From JAGTRP01 sp035255045 (GTDB lineage: Bacteria > Pseudomonadota > Gammaproteobacteria > Burkholderiales > Rhodocyclaceae): a stretch of DNA of 16,073 nt. The notes beneath the pieces are model-generated. The model worked only from the letters and a program-made list of their open reading frames with translations, had not been told where the DNA came from and did not search any database. Shown in pieces: positions 1 through 6,399 of this stretch. The DNA is taken from the NCBI GenBank assembly GCA_035255045.1, contig DATFAA010000106.1, forward strand, positions 1-16,073. The letters run 5' to 3'. Both the position numbers and the translations under genes were made by a program. How positions within the stretch are numbered: position 1 is the stretch's first letter; every line of letters starts with the position of its first letter.

Positions 1-212
1 CCCGCCTGGTGGAGAAGTGCGGCCAGCCGGTGCCCAAGGCCCACATTGTCCTGGCCTTCGGCGGCGAACCGGACGAATTCGACTTCCACCGGGTGGAGAT
101 GCTGCTCTCCCGTCTGCGCCGCAAGGGCCAGGAAATCACTGGCGGACCGCTGCCCATCAAGGCCCTGCCGGGATTCGGGCTGGTGTTCACGGGGCAGTGC
201 GTCTTCTCGTGA
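1..212 (+). CDS. Response regulator, OmpR-type winged-helix C-terminus (5' partial)
   Basis: The window opens inside this gene; the first full codon is at 3 and the stop is TGA at 210-212, leaving about 69 residues. Visible are a recognition-helix region with SRLRRK and the closing wing hairpin LPIKALPGFGLVF, the usual end of the OmpR/PhoB Trans_reg_C DNA-binding domain. The receiver domain would lie upstream of the window. It would bind DNA as the output of a two-component system. The next gene, a histidine kinase, starts 7 bases after the stop, so the two are almost certainly cotranscribed and cognate. The family call is fairly sure; the target genes cannot be told. Confidence 0.85.
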   Translation, partial: RLVEKCGQPVPKAHIVLAFGGEPDEFDFHRVEMLLSRLRRKGQEITGGPLPIKALPGFGLVFTGQCVFS

Positions 213-219
213 GCGGCTG

Positions 220-2226
220 ATGGCGATTTCCCGTGGCGGTGTGCCGGGCCGCTCGTTCCTGGCCCTGGCGGCCTGCATCGTCCTTCTCTGGGCCGGCCAG
301 GCCCTGGCCGCGGTCAACGGGGATCGCCTGCGCCTCGGCCCGGATCTTCCCCTCTCGGTACTGGAGGACCCGGACGGCCGCCTGTCCCTGGCGGAGGTGG
401 CGGCCCTGCCGCCGGAGCGCTTCCGCCGCCTCGCCACGCCCTTCTCCGGGGGCTTTTCCCGTAGCGCCTTCTGGGTGCGGCTGGAGTTGCCGGCCGATTT
501 CGGGCCAGGGGAGGAACGCTGGCTGGAAATATTTCCCCCCATCCTGGACGAGCTGACGGTCTTCGAGCCCAAGGCCGCCGGCTGGAAGGCCCATGCTTCC
601 GGCGACCTGCGGCCCTTCTCCGGGCGAGAGATCGCCTATCACCACTTCCTTTTCCGCCTCCACGGCGGCGGCGCCGGGCGGCCCCTCTACCTGCGGGTGC
701 GGTCCCACAAGGCCCTGGCGGTGAACGGCAGCCTGTGGCGACCCGCCGCCTTCACCCAGGCGGCCATCAACGAGTCCATGGGGGCCGGGCTCTATTTCGG
801 CGTCTGGGCCATCGCCCTCATCGTCTTCATCGGCTACGCCATCGTCTTCCGCTACCGCACCCACTTCGTCCTGGTGGTGGCCAACTCGGCGGCGGTCCTG
901 GGGGTGGCGTCGCTGCACGGCTACCACGCCCAGTACCTGCTGCCGGACTCCCCGGCCGTCGCCAGCGTCCTGGTCGGAATCCTGGTCACCCTGGGCATGG
1001 CGGTCCAGGTCTGGCTGCTGCGCACCATCATGTACACCGAGACCCGGATGCCGCGCCTGGACCGGGCGCTGTTCGTTCTCAGCCTGGCCATCGCCGGCTC
1101 GGCGGTCTTCGAATTCACCGACCTGGCCGCCTATGTCTCCGCCGCGGTGTCCCTGACCTCGCCCTTCTGCGCCGTGGTCGGGCTCCTGCTCTCCGCCCAG
1201 CAGCTGCGGGAGAAGCGCGCCGGCGCGGTCGTCCTCCTGGTCGCCTTCGGCGTCCACGCCCTGGTGGCCTTCCCCGTGACCTTCACCGTCCTCGGCCTGC
1301 TGCCCCCCTTCCCCCTCCTACTCTCGGGCTGGCAGTTGGAACTGCCCTTCCACCTCCTCCTCATCCATGCCGCCTTGGTGGCGCGGATCTGGGCCCGGGA
1401 GAAGAGCCTGCGGCGCGACCTCGAAGGCGCCCTTGCTGCCTCCCGTCAAGCCGAGAGGGAGCTGGAGCGCCGGGTGGAGGACCGCACCCGGGAACTGGCG
1501 GCGGCCAAGCAGGCGGTGGAGAACGCCCTCGCCACCGAGCGGCGCTCGCTGCTGGAGCAGCGCCAGTTCATGGCCATGGTGTCCCACGAGTTCCGCACTC
1601 CCCTGGCGGTCATCGACAGCGTCGCCACCAATCTGACCGAAGTACCCCTGGCGGGGGAGGAAGACCTGGCGGGGCGCAGCCGGCAGGTCCGCCGGGCGGT
1701 GAAGCGCCTGGCCCGGCTGGTGGAGAACTGCCTGGCCGACGAGCGGGTGGACGGCGAGGCCCTGGCGCCCCAGCTGCAGGTAGCCTCGCCGGAAGCCCTG
1801 GTGCGGGAAGCAGCCGAGATCGTGCAGTGGTCGCCCCAGCACTGCCTGCGGCTGGACTTCCAGGAGGTGCCCGCCACTGTCGCCTGCGACCCCACCCTGG
1901 TGCGGATGGCCCTCTCCAACCTGATCGACAACGCGGTGAAATACTCCCCCGGCGGCGAGGTGACGGTGCGCTCCTGGGGGGCGGCGGACAAGGTCTGCTT
2001 CGCCGTTTCCGACCACGGGCCCGGCATCCCACCGGAGGCCCGAGAGGCCGTCTTCCGGCGCTTCGCCCGGGGCGCCGACGTGCGCGGCAAGCCGGGGGTG
2101 GGGCTGGGGCTGCATGTGGCGAGGAAGATCGCGGAGCTGCATGGCGGGGGCATCGAGATTGCCGACCGGGAGGGGTTCGGGGCGACCTTCGTGCTTAGTC
2201 TTGGGCGGCAGGTTGTCGCTGCATAG
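220..2226 (+). CDS. Membrane sensor histidine kinase with 7TMR-DISM sensor
   Basis: A 668-residue sensor kinase of the inner membrane. Residues 1-30 look like a signal peptide or first membrane segment. Residues about 35-180 form an extracytoplasmic beta-rich domain of the 7TMR-DISMED2 type. Residues about 186-392 hold roughly seven hydrophobic segments (7TMR-DISM_7TM). A coiled coil with the ERRVEDRTREL linker (416-426) follows. The kinase core has the H-box SHEFRTPL with phospho-acceptor His456, the N-box LIDNAVKYS (Asn571), the G1 box DHGPGIP (598-604) and the G2 box GVGLGL (626-631). The ATG at 220 was chosen because it follows the regulator stop by 7 bases and gives a clean N-terminal hydrophobic segment; the frame stays open up to 46 but would then overlap the regulator. 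DISM domains often sense carbohydrates or other small ligands, but the ligand here is unknown. Its catalytic core resembles the soluble kinase at 3785-4765 (shared FMAMVSHEFR and ENCLADERV). Confidence 0.9.
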   Translation: MAISRGGVPGRSFLALAACIVLLWAGQALAAVNGDRLRLGPDLPLSVLEDPDGRLSLAEVAALPPERFRRLATPFSGGFSRSAFWVRLELPADFGPGEERWLEIFPPILDELTVFEPKAAGWKAHASGDLRPFSGREIAYHHFLFRLHGGGAGRPLYLRVRSHKALAVNGSLWRPAAFTQAAINESMGAGLYFGVWAIALIVFIGYAIVFRYRTHFVLVVANSAAVLGVASLHGYHAQYLLPDSPAVASVLVGILVTLGMAVQVWLLRTIMYTETRMPRLDRALFVLSLAIAGSAVFEFTDLAAYVSAAVSLTSPFCAVVGLLLSAQQLREKRAGAVVLLVAFGVHALVAFPVTFTVLGLLPPFPLLLSGWQLELPFHLLLIHAALVARIWAREKSLRRDLEGALAASRQAERELERRVEDRTRELAAAKQAVENALATERRSLLEQRQFMAMVSHEFRTPLAVIDSVATNLTEVPLAGEEDLAGRSRQVRRAVKRLARLVENCLADERVDGEALAPQLQVASPEALVREAAEIVQWSPQHCLRLDFQEVPATVACDPTLVRMALSNLIDNAVKYSPGGEVTVRSWGAADKVCFAVSDHGPGIPPEAREAVFRRFARGADVRGKPGVGLGLHVARKIAELHGGGIEIADREGFGATFVLSLGRQVVAA

Positions 2227-2314
2227 ATGACGGGGCGTAGAGACGGGGGAGTGTCCGTGCCGAGGATCGGGTCATTGGAGGCAGATCGCTCACCGAACGT
2301 GCCACCGCAGCCTT

Positions 2315-2355
2315 GTGTTTGTTTTCTACTGACGACAACACTACGCTGCTATGCT
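2315..2355 (+). promoter_or_regulatory. Candidate promoter/operator of the DUF1778 gene
   Basis: This is a locally AT-richer patch 27 bases before the antitoxin start. TATGCT at 2350-2355 could be a -10 box, with CTGACG (2329-2334) as a weak -35 at a short 15-base spacing. GTGTT (2315-2319) and AACAC (2337-2341) form a 5-base inverted repeat, which could be an operator since ribbon-helix-helix antitoxins commonly repress their own promoter. All of this is inference from short matches. Confidence 0.25.
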
Positions 2356-2381
2356 CAGGCGACTGCAGGAAAGGATTGACC

Positions 2382-2669
2382 ATGCCCTCCGCCAACCCTA
2401 ACACCAAGAGCCTTACCGTGAATTTGCGGGTCAAGCCCGAAATTCGCGCCCTCATTGACCGTGCAGCAAAGGCACAAGGGAAAAGCCGCACCGCTTTCAT
2501 CCTCGACTCAGCGCGCGCGGCGGCGGAAGAAACCCTGCTGGATCAATGGCTCCCGGTTGCGAGCCGGCAAGCCTACGCCGAACTCTTGGCTCGCCTGGAC
2601 CACGCCCCGGCCCCCAGTCCCGGGCTTCTGAAAGTGATGCGGACGCCGGGACCGTGGGACGAGGTATGA
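2382..2669 (+). CDS. DUF1778 (TacA-like) ribbon-helix-helix antitoxin, apparently orphan
   Basis: A 95-residue protein. Residues about 9-52 hold the ribbon-helix-helix DNA-binding fold: the strand KSLTVNLRV, then two helices around EIRALIDRAAKAQGKSRTAF. The C-terminal half (DQWLPV to TPGPWDEV) has the proline-containing, toxin-neutralising tail pattern of DUF1778 proteins, and the length of about 95 residues is normal for the family. The ATG at 2382 was chosen because the family starts a few residues before the first strand; the frame is open up to 2313 without family-like sequence. DUF1778 proteins are usually the antitoxins of GNAT acetyltransferase toxins that modify aminoacyl-tRNA. Here the ATGA overlap at 2666-2669 starts a frame of only 14 codons, so no toxin is present. 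It sits between a two-component system and the sia operon, with base composition less GC-rich than its neighbours, which fits an acquired or decaying module. Confidence 0.8.
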   Translation: MPSANPNTKSLTVNLRVKPEIRALIDRAAKAQGKSRTAFILDSARAAAEETLLDQWLPVASRQAYAELLARLDHAPAPSPGLLKVMRTPGPWDEV

Positions 2670-2710
2670 GCGTCGCTGACGTGCGAGCCGCGCTATATCC
2701 GCCGCCGTGA
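2666..2710 (+). pseudogene. Possible vestige of the toxin start after the DUF1778 gene
   Basis: The stop of the antitoxin gene is embedded in GTATGA, and its ATG opens a frame reading MSVADVRAALYPPP before a TGA at 2708-2710. The four-base overlap is where a GNAT toxin of a DUF1778 operon would start. No acetyl-CoA binding motif or other toxin sequence is readable in any frame up to the siaB start. It may be the stub of a deleted toxin or just a chance ATG. Confidence 0.2.
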
Positions 2711-2753
2711 GGCGCTGTGAGTGCCTGTGAGCGCTCCCGGCCACCCACTTATC

Positions 2754-2759
2754 TAGAAT
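2754..2759 (+). promoter_or_regulatory. Possible -10 box upstream of the sia operon
   Basis: TAGAAT lies 70 bases before the siaB start, inside a small AT-rich patch (CTTATCTAGAATCC). No good -35 box is visible 16-18 bases upstream. It is the best -10 candidate in the 2670-2829 gap and would have to drive the whole six-gene operon. The call is weak. Confidence 0.25.
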
Positions 2760-2829
2760 CCATTGAGCATCGCGGCCGTGTGGCGCCGATCGGACGCAGC
2801 CGCCGCCTAAGTTCATTCGAGGGAATTCC

Positions 2830-3381
2830 ATGCTTGCGCAGGAGTACTACGACTTTCACCAGGGGCTTGCCCGGCAGGGCATCATCCTGTCGTTCACCGG
2901 TTATCTCTCTGAAGGCATCCTGTTCGCCCTGGGGGATGCCTTGCGGCAGAAGATGGCCCTGGACGAGGCCGACGCCAATATCACCAAGAAGGTCTTCTCG
3001 GTGTTCGTCGAGCAGGTGCAGAACATCATCCGCTACTCGGCGGAGCGGGTTGAGGGCGACCTGGGCAGGCATGTGGAACTGAGCTCCGGCACCATCACCG
3101 TCGGCCGGGAGGACGACCGCTTCTTCGTGGTGTGCGGCAATGTCGTCCGCCGGGAAGACGCCGCGGCCCTGCGGGAGCGCCTCAGCGTCCTGGCCGCCAT
3201 GAGCAAGGACGAGCTCAAGCTTCACTACAAGGAGAAACTGCGGGAGCCTCCCGAGGAGCACAGCAAGGGCGCTTCCCTGGGGCTCATCGAGATCGCCCGC
3301 CGGGCGAGCGCCCCGATCCAGTTCGATTTCCTCGCCATCGATGATTCGGCGGCATTCTTCTGCCTCAAGGCGTACATCTGA
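2830..3381 (+). CDS. siaB: SiaB-type protein kinase (DUF6272), partner-switching kinase
   Basis: A 183-residue soluble protein of the SiaB family. In Pseudomonas aeruginosa SiaB phosphorylates SiaC and so keeps the cyclase SiaD inactive. It has a GHKL-like ATP fold: an N-box-like helix with Glu61 and Asn65 (VEQVQNIIRYS), central strands around residues 88-104, and a glycine-containing ATP-lid region SKGASLGLIEIARRAS at 145-160. The length matches the family. The ATG at 2830 has a Shine-Dalgarno-like GAGGGAA at 2819-2825, which decides this start over an unrelated reading frame from 2717. It is the first gene of the sia operon; siaC starts 2 bases after its stop, implying translational coupling and balanced amounts of kinase and substrate. 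No membrane segment is visible, so it acts in the cytoplasm. The family call is firm; the kinase activity is inferred from the family. Confidence 0.88.
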   Translation: MLAQEYYDFHQGLARQGIILSFTGYLSEGILFALGDALRQKMALDEADANITKKVFSVFVEQVQNIIRYSAERVEGDLGRHVELSSGTITVGREDDRFFVVCGNVVRREDAAALRERLSVLAAMSKDELKLHYKEKLREPPEEHSKGASLGLIEIARRASAPIQFDFLAIDDSAAFFCLKAYI

Positions 3382-3383
3382 CC

Positions 3384-3773
3384 ATGGAAAAAATCCTTCT
3401 CGAGGCGACTGAACGCACGCCTTATACCGAGTTCGATCCCAAAGGCCCGCGCCTGGTGCTGCGGGGAGAGTCCTATCCGGAGGATGCGGCGGCCTTTTTC
3501 GGCCCGCTCCAGCAGGCCCTCCGGGATTTCCTGGCATCCCTCGGCGGCCAGCCCTTCGTGGTCGATCTGGAGATGAGCTACTTCAACAGCAGCAGCGCCA
3601 AGGCGCTGATGAACATGTTCATGCTCCTGGAGCAGGCGGCGGCCGGCGGCAAGGACATCCGGATCAACTGGCGCTACCACCGCGACGACGACACCATGGA
3701 GGAATTCGGCGAGGATTTCGCCGAGGATTTCGATCACGCCGCCTTCGTCCTCTGCCCCCTCGAAGCCGACTGA
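3384..3773 (+). CDS. siaC: SiaC-type phosphoprotein (DUF1987), switch protein
   Basis: A 129-residue protein with a STAS-like anti-sigma-antagonist fold, as in SiaC. Strands at about 23-28 and 57-63 lead to the conserved loop YFNSSSAKAL (66-75). In P. aeruginosa SiaC the phosphorylated residue of this loop is a threonine (Thr68). By position the equivalent here seems to be Ser69, a conservative change. In the known system the unphosphorylated form binds the N-terminal stalk of the cyclase SiaD and activates it, SiaB adds the phosphate, and SiaA removes it. The C-terminal part is very acidic (DDDTMEEFGEDFAEDFD, 101-117). The gene sits 2 bases after siaB and 11 bases before a histidine kinase that carries a SiaD-like N-terminus, so it may have two downstream partners. 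The family is sure; the phospho-site assignment needs an alignment. Confidence 0.88.
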   Translation: MEKILLEATERTPYTEFDPKGPRLVLRGESYPEDAAAFFGPLQQALRDFLASLGGQPFVVDLEMSYFNSSSAKALMNMFMLLEQAAAGGKDIRINWRYHRDDDTMEEFGEDFAEDFDHAAFVLCPLEAD

Positions 3774-3784
3774 TCCCCGCCGCC

Positions 3785-4765
3785 ATGGCCAAGACCCCTC
3801 CGCCTGCCGAAGATGAATTCTCCCTGTTCCACCAGGAGGAATCCGTCATCCGGGAGGCCGAGGAGATGATCGCCAAGCTCGCCGAGGTGGCGGAAGGCGT
3901 GCGCCGCCTGGACACGGCCTACGATCAGGGCTACCGGGAACAGCGCCGCCTGCTGCACATCGGCGACCGCCTGCAGCTCGACCTGCACCAGGCGAACCAG
4001 GCCCTCGCCAGCCAGGCGGAGCAGCTTACGGCGGCCAAGAGCCAATTGCGCCAGTCCCTCGAGCAGGAACGGGAAAGCCGCCAGCTCCAGGGCCGCTTCA
4101 TGGCCATGGTATCCCACGAATTCCGCAACCCCCTGGCGGTCATCAGCAGCACGGTGCAGGTCCTGCAGGCGGAATCCGGAACCGCTCATCCGGAATGGGA
4201 GCCCCTCTACCAGCGGGTCCAGAACGCCGTGCAGCGCATGTCCACCCTGATCGAGAACTGCCTTGCCGACGAGCGGGTGTCCATCGAGAACACCTGCATC
4301 CGGAAGACCCCTTTCTCGGTGCGGGCCATGCTGCTGGAGGCGGCCGAGCCCTTCGCCGCCAGCCCCCGGCATCCCCTGGCCCTGGAACTGACGGACTGCG
4401 ACCCGGTGACGCTGGGCGACCCGGCGCTCCTGCGGGTGGCGGTGTCCAACCTGCTGGACAACGCCGTCAAGTATTCGCCCCAGGGCGGCCCGCTGATCCT
4501 GCGCAGCCGTGTCGACGGCGACCGCAGCCTGCGGGTGGAGGTGGCGGACCGGGGCATGGGCATTCCCGAGGACATGCGGGAGGCCATCTTCCAGAAGTAC
4601 ATCCGGGGCGCCGTCCCCGAACGGGTCCCGGGGGCGGGCCTCGGTCTGTTCCTCGTGGACTGGATCGCCCGGCTGCACGGCGGCTCGATCGCGGTCGATT
4701 CGACACCGGGCCGGGGCAGCTGCTTCCGCCTGTCCATCCCGATCCAATCCAGTCCAGCAGAGTAA
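3785..4765 (+). CDS. Soluble histidine kinase with SiaD-like N-terminal stalk
   Basis: A 326-residue kinase with no membrane segment. Residues 1-81 match the first 81 residues of the neighbouring cyclase without a gap, 46 identical by my count, with shared EFSLF, VIRE, VRRL, YREQ and the helical stretch to about residue 100. After this stalk comes a complete kinase core: H-box SHEFRNPL with His111, N-box LLDNAVKYS (Asn226), G1 box DRGMGIP (255-261) and G2 box GAGLGL (283-288). In SiaD the corresponding stalk is where SiaC binds, so I infer this kinase is a second SiaC client. The core is also close to that of the kinase at 220-2226 (FMAMVSHEFR, ENCLADERV). No response regulator is encoded in the operon; the regulator whose end is at 1-212 is a candidate partner. 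The start ATG at 3785 gives an N-terminus matching the cyclase from residue 1 (MAK). Confidence 0.9.
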   Translation: MAKTPPPAEDEFSLFHQEESVIREAEEMIAKLAEVAEGVRRLDTAYDQGYREQRRLLHIGDRLQLDLHQANQALASQAEQLTAAKSQLRQSLEQERESRQLQGRFMAMVSHEFRNPLAVISSTVQVLQAESGTAHPEWEPLYQRVQNAVQRMSTLIENCLADERVSIENTCIRKTPFSVRAMLLEAAEPFAASPRHPLALELTDCDPVTLGDPALLRVAVSNLLDNAVKYSPQGGPLILRSRVDGDRSLRVEVADRGMGIPEDMREAIFQKYIRGAVPERVPGAGLGLFLVDWIARLHGGSIAVDSTPGRGSCFRLSIPIQSSPAE

Positions 4766-4801
4766 TCGGAGAAGTGCTCTTTCGGCATCGGAAACATCCA
4801 C

Positions 4802-5647
4802 ATGGCTAAGGTCGATTCATTGGAAGAGGGAGAATTTTCCCTGTTCACCCAGGAAAAGCAGGTCATCCGGGAAAGCGAGATCATGATCCGGACGCTGGGA
4901 ACGGTGTCCGACAGCGTGCGCCGCCTGGCCGAGGCCTATCGCCGGGCTTATCGGGAGCAGTGCCGGCTGCTGCGGATCAGCGACCGCCAGCAGCTGGAGC
5001 TGCGGGAAGCCAACAAGGCCCTCGGCGCCCAGGCGGACGAACTCAGGCACCTCAACGAAGCCCTGCGCAAGGAGGTCGGAATCCGGGAGCAGATGGCCGA
5101 CGAACTGCGGCGCATGGCCCGGGAGGACGCCCTCACCGGCCTGCTCTCCCGGCGCTACCTGTTCGAACTGGGGGAGCATGAATTCCGTCGCCGCCGGCGC
5201 CACGGCCAGCCCCTGGGCCTGCTCATGATGGACCTGGACTACTTCAAGAAGATCAACGACGGCTACGGCCACGGCGCCGGCGACCAGGTGCTGCGCGAGT
5301 TCGGCGCCCTCTGCCGCGACTGCTTCCGGGAAGAGGACATCGTCGGCCGCATCGGCGGCGAGGAATTCCTGGCCATTCTCCCCACCACCGGCACCCAGGA
5401 GGCCGCCCGGGTGGCGGAGCGCATCCGGGCCCGGCTGGCGGCCCAGAGCATCGCGATTCCCGGCGGCGCCATCGGCGTCACCCTGAGCATCGGCATCACC
5501 GAGGTGCTGGCGGCGGACACCACCTTCGACCACGCGGCGTCCCGGGCGGATGCGGCGCTGTACGAGGCCAAGAACGGGGGGCGCAACCGCATCGAGATCC
5601 TGCTGCCGGGGATCGGCTCGGCGGACACTTCGGGGTACCGGCAATGA
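4802..5647 (+). CDS. siaD: SiaD-type diguanylate cyclase (GGDEF)
   Basis: A 281-residue cytoplasmic enzyme making cyclic di-GMP from two GTP. Residues 1 to about 100 form a helical stalk like that of SiaD, the docking site of SiaC in P. aeruginosa. The GGDEF domain runs from about 105 to 268 with DALTGL (109-114), the metal ligand Asp144 in MDLDYFKKIND, the active-site GGEEF (185-189) and an intact RxxD product-inhibition site Arg176-Asp179 five residues before it. It should therefore be active and feedback-controlled. The ATG at 4802 gives an N-terminus parallel to the preceding kinase. A 36-base gap separates it from that kinase, the largest gap inside the operon. The last four bases overlap the next gene (ATGA at 5644-5647). 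The family and activity are well supported; activation by SiaC is inferred from the neighbouring siaB, siaC and siaA. Confidence 0.92.
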   Translation: MAKVDSLEEGEFSLFTQEKQVIRESEIMIRTLGTVSDSVRRLAEAYRRAYREQCRLLRISDRQQLELREANKALGAQADELRHLNEALRKEVGIREQMADELRRMAREDALTGLLSRRYLFELGEHEFRRRRRHGQPLGLLMMDLDYFKKINDGYGHGAGDQVLREFGALCRDCFREEDIVGRIGGEEFLAILPTTGTQEAARVAERIRARLAAQSIAIPGGAIGVTLSIGITEVLAADTTFDHAASRADAALYEAKNGGRNRIEILLPGIGSADTSGYRQ

Positions 5648-6399
5648 AGTCCGCCTGGCTCGCCGTCCTTGCCCTGGTCCTCGGCGCCGCCCCCTGCGCC
5701 GCCGCCCCGGAAAAAATCTACGTGGTGGGCGTCGAGAACACCGACTATTACCCGATCTACCGCATGGAGAAGGGCACCTACACCGGCTACGCCCGGGAGG
5801 TGCTGGACGCCTTCGCCAAGGCCCGGGGCTACCGCTTCGAATACCGGGCCTTCCCGGTGCCGCGGCTGTTCGCCCATTTCTTCCAGGGCGAAGTGGATTT
5901 CAAGTTCCCCGACAACCCCTACTGGCAGGCGGACCTGCGGCGGGGGAGCAATATCGTCTACAGCGCCTCCGTCCTCACCTACATCGACGGCGCCATGGTG
6001 CGGGCGGACCGGGCGGATGCCGGCATCGAGGACATCAAGACTCTGGGCATCGTCTCCGGCTTCACGCCCTGGGCCTGGCGCGAGCCCATCGCCCGGGGAC
6101 AAGTGCTGGTGCGGGAGAACACCGAGATCGGCGCCCTCGCCGAGCAGGTGGTCGCCCGGCGGCTGGATGCCGCCTACGGCAGCGTGGCGGTCATGAACTA
6201 CCGCCTCGACCACGTCCTCAAGAGCCCCGGCGCCCTGGTCTTCAATCCCAAGCTGCCCTATTCCAAGGACCACTATTTCCTCTCCACCTTGAAGCACCCG
6301 GAGGTGATCCGGGAGTTCAATGACTGGCTGCGCAACAATCAGGGCCTGGTCCGCACCCTCAAGGCCAGGTACGGCGTCGAGAAGGGCGTCGTCCAGTGA
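5644..6399 (+). CDS. Periplasmic substrate-binding protein, family 3, likely sensor component
   Basis: A 251-residue protein with a signal peptide (residues 1 to about 20, MKSAWLAVLALVLGAAPCAA) and a type-2 periplasmic binding fold of the SBP_bac_3 kind. Visible are the first strand KIYVVGVENTDYYPIY, the GYAREVLDAFAKARGY helix (48-63), the GEVDFKFP segment and the crossover TLGIVSGFTPWAW. Such proteins normally deliver amino acids or similar ligands to ABC importers, but no permease or ATPase gene is nearby. The ATG overlaps the cyclase stop (ATGA) and its own stop overlaps the GTG of siaA (GTGA), so it is translationally coupled to both. I infer that it binds a ligand in the periplasm and signals through SiaA, whose periplasmic loop lies between two membrane segments. 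The ligand is unknown. The Cys18 context (AAPC) is not a lipobox, so a soluble form is likely. Confidence 0.82.
   Translation: MKSAWLAVLALVLGAAPCAAAPEKIYVVGVENTDYYPIYRMEKGTYTGYAREVLDAFAKARGYRFEYRAFPVPRLFAHFFQGEVDFKFPDNPYWQADLRRGSNIVYSASVLTYIDGAMVRADRADAGIEDIKTLGIVSGFTPWAWREPIARGQVLVRENTEIGALAEQVVARRLDAAYGSVAVMNYRLDHVLKSPGALVFNPKLPYSKDHYFLSTLKHPEVIREFNDWLRNNQGLVRTLKARYGVEKGVVQ

Noticed and set aside
46..219. Upstream extension of the membrane kinase frame by 58 codons
   Set aside because: It overlaps the response regulator end and would bury the signal segment; the ATG at 220 fits better.
187..1257. Long minus-strand open frame opposite the membrane kinase, and similar long frames at 1318-2142, 3734-4801, 5263-6297 and 6339-7967
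   Set aside because: They mirror strong plus-strand genes, have low-complexity Gly/Gln/His/Asp-rich translations and no family motifs; they result from the GC-rich codon bias.
2670..2720. In-frame reading after the DUF1778 stop (ending YIRRREAL) as a longer protein
   Set aside because: The antitoxin already has the normal family length and C-terminus; the extra 16 codons look like chance.
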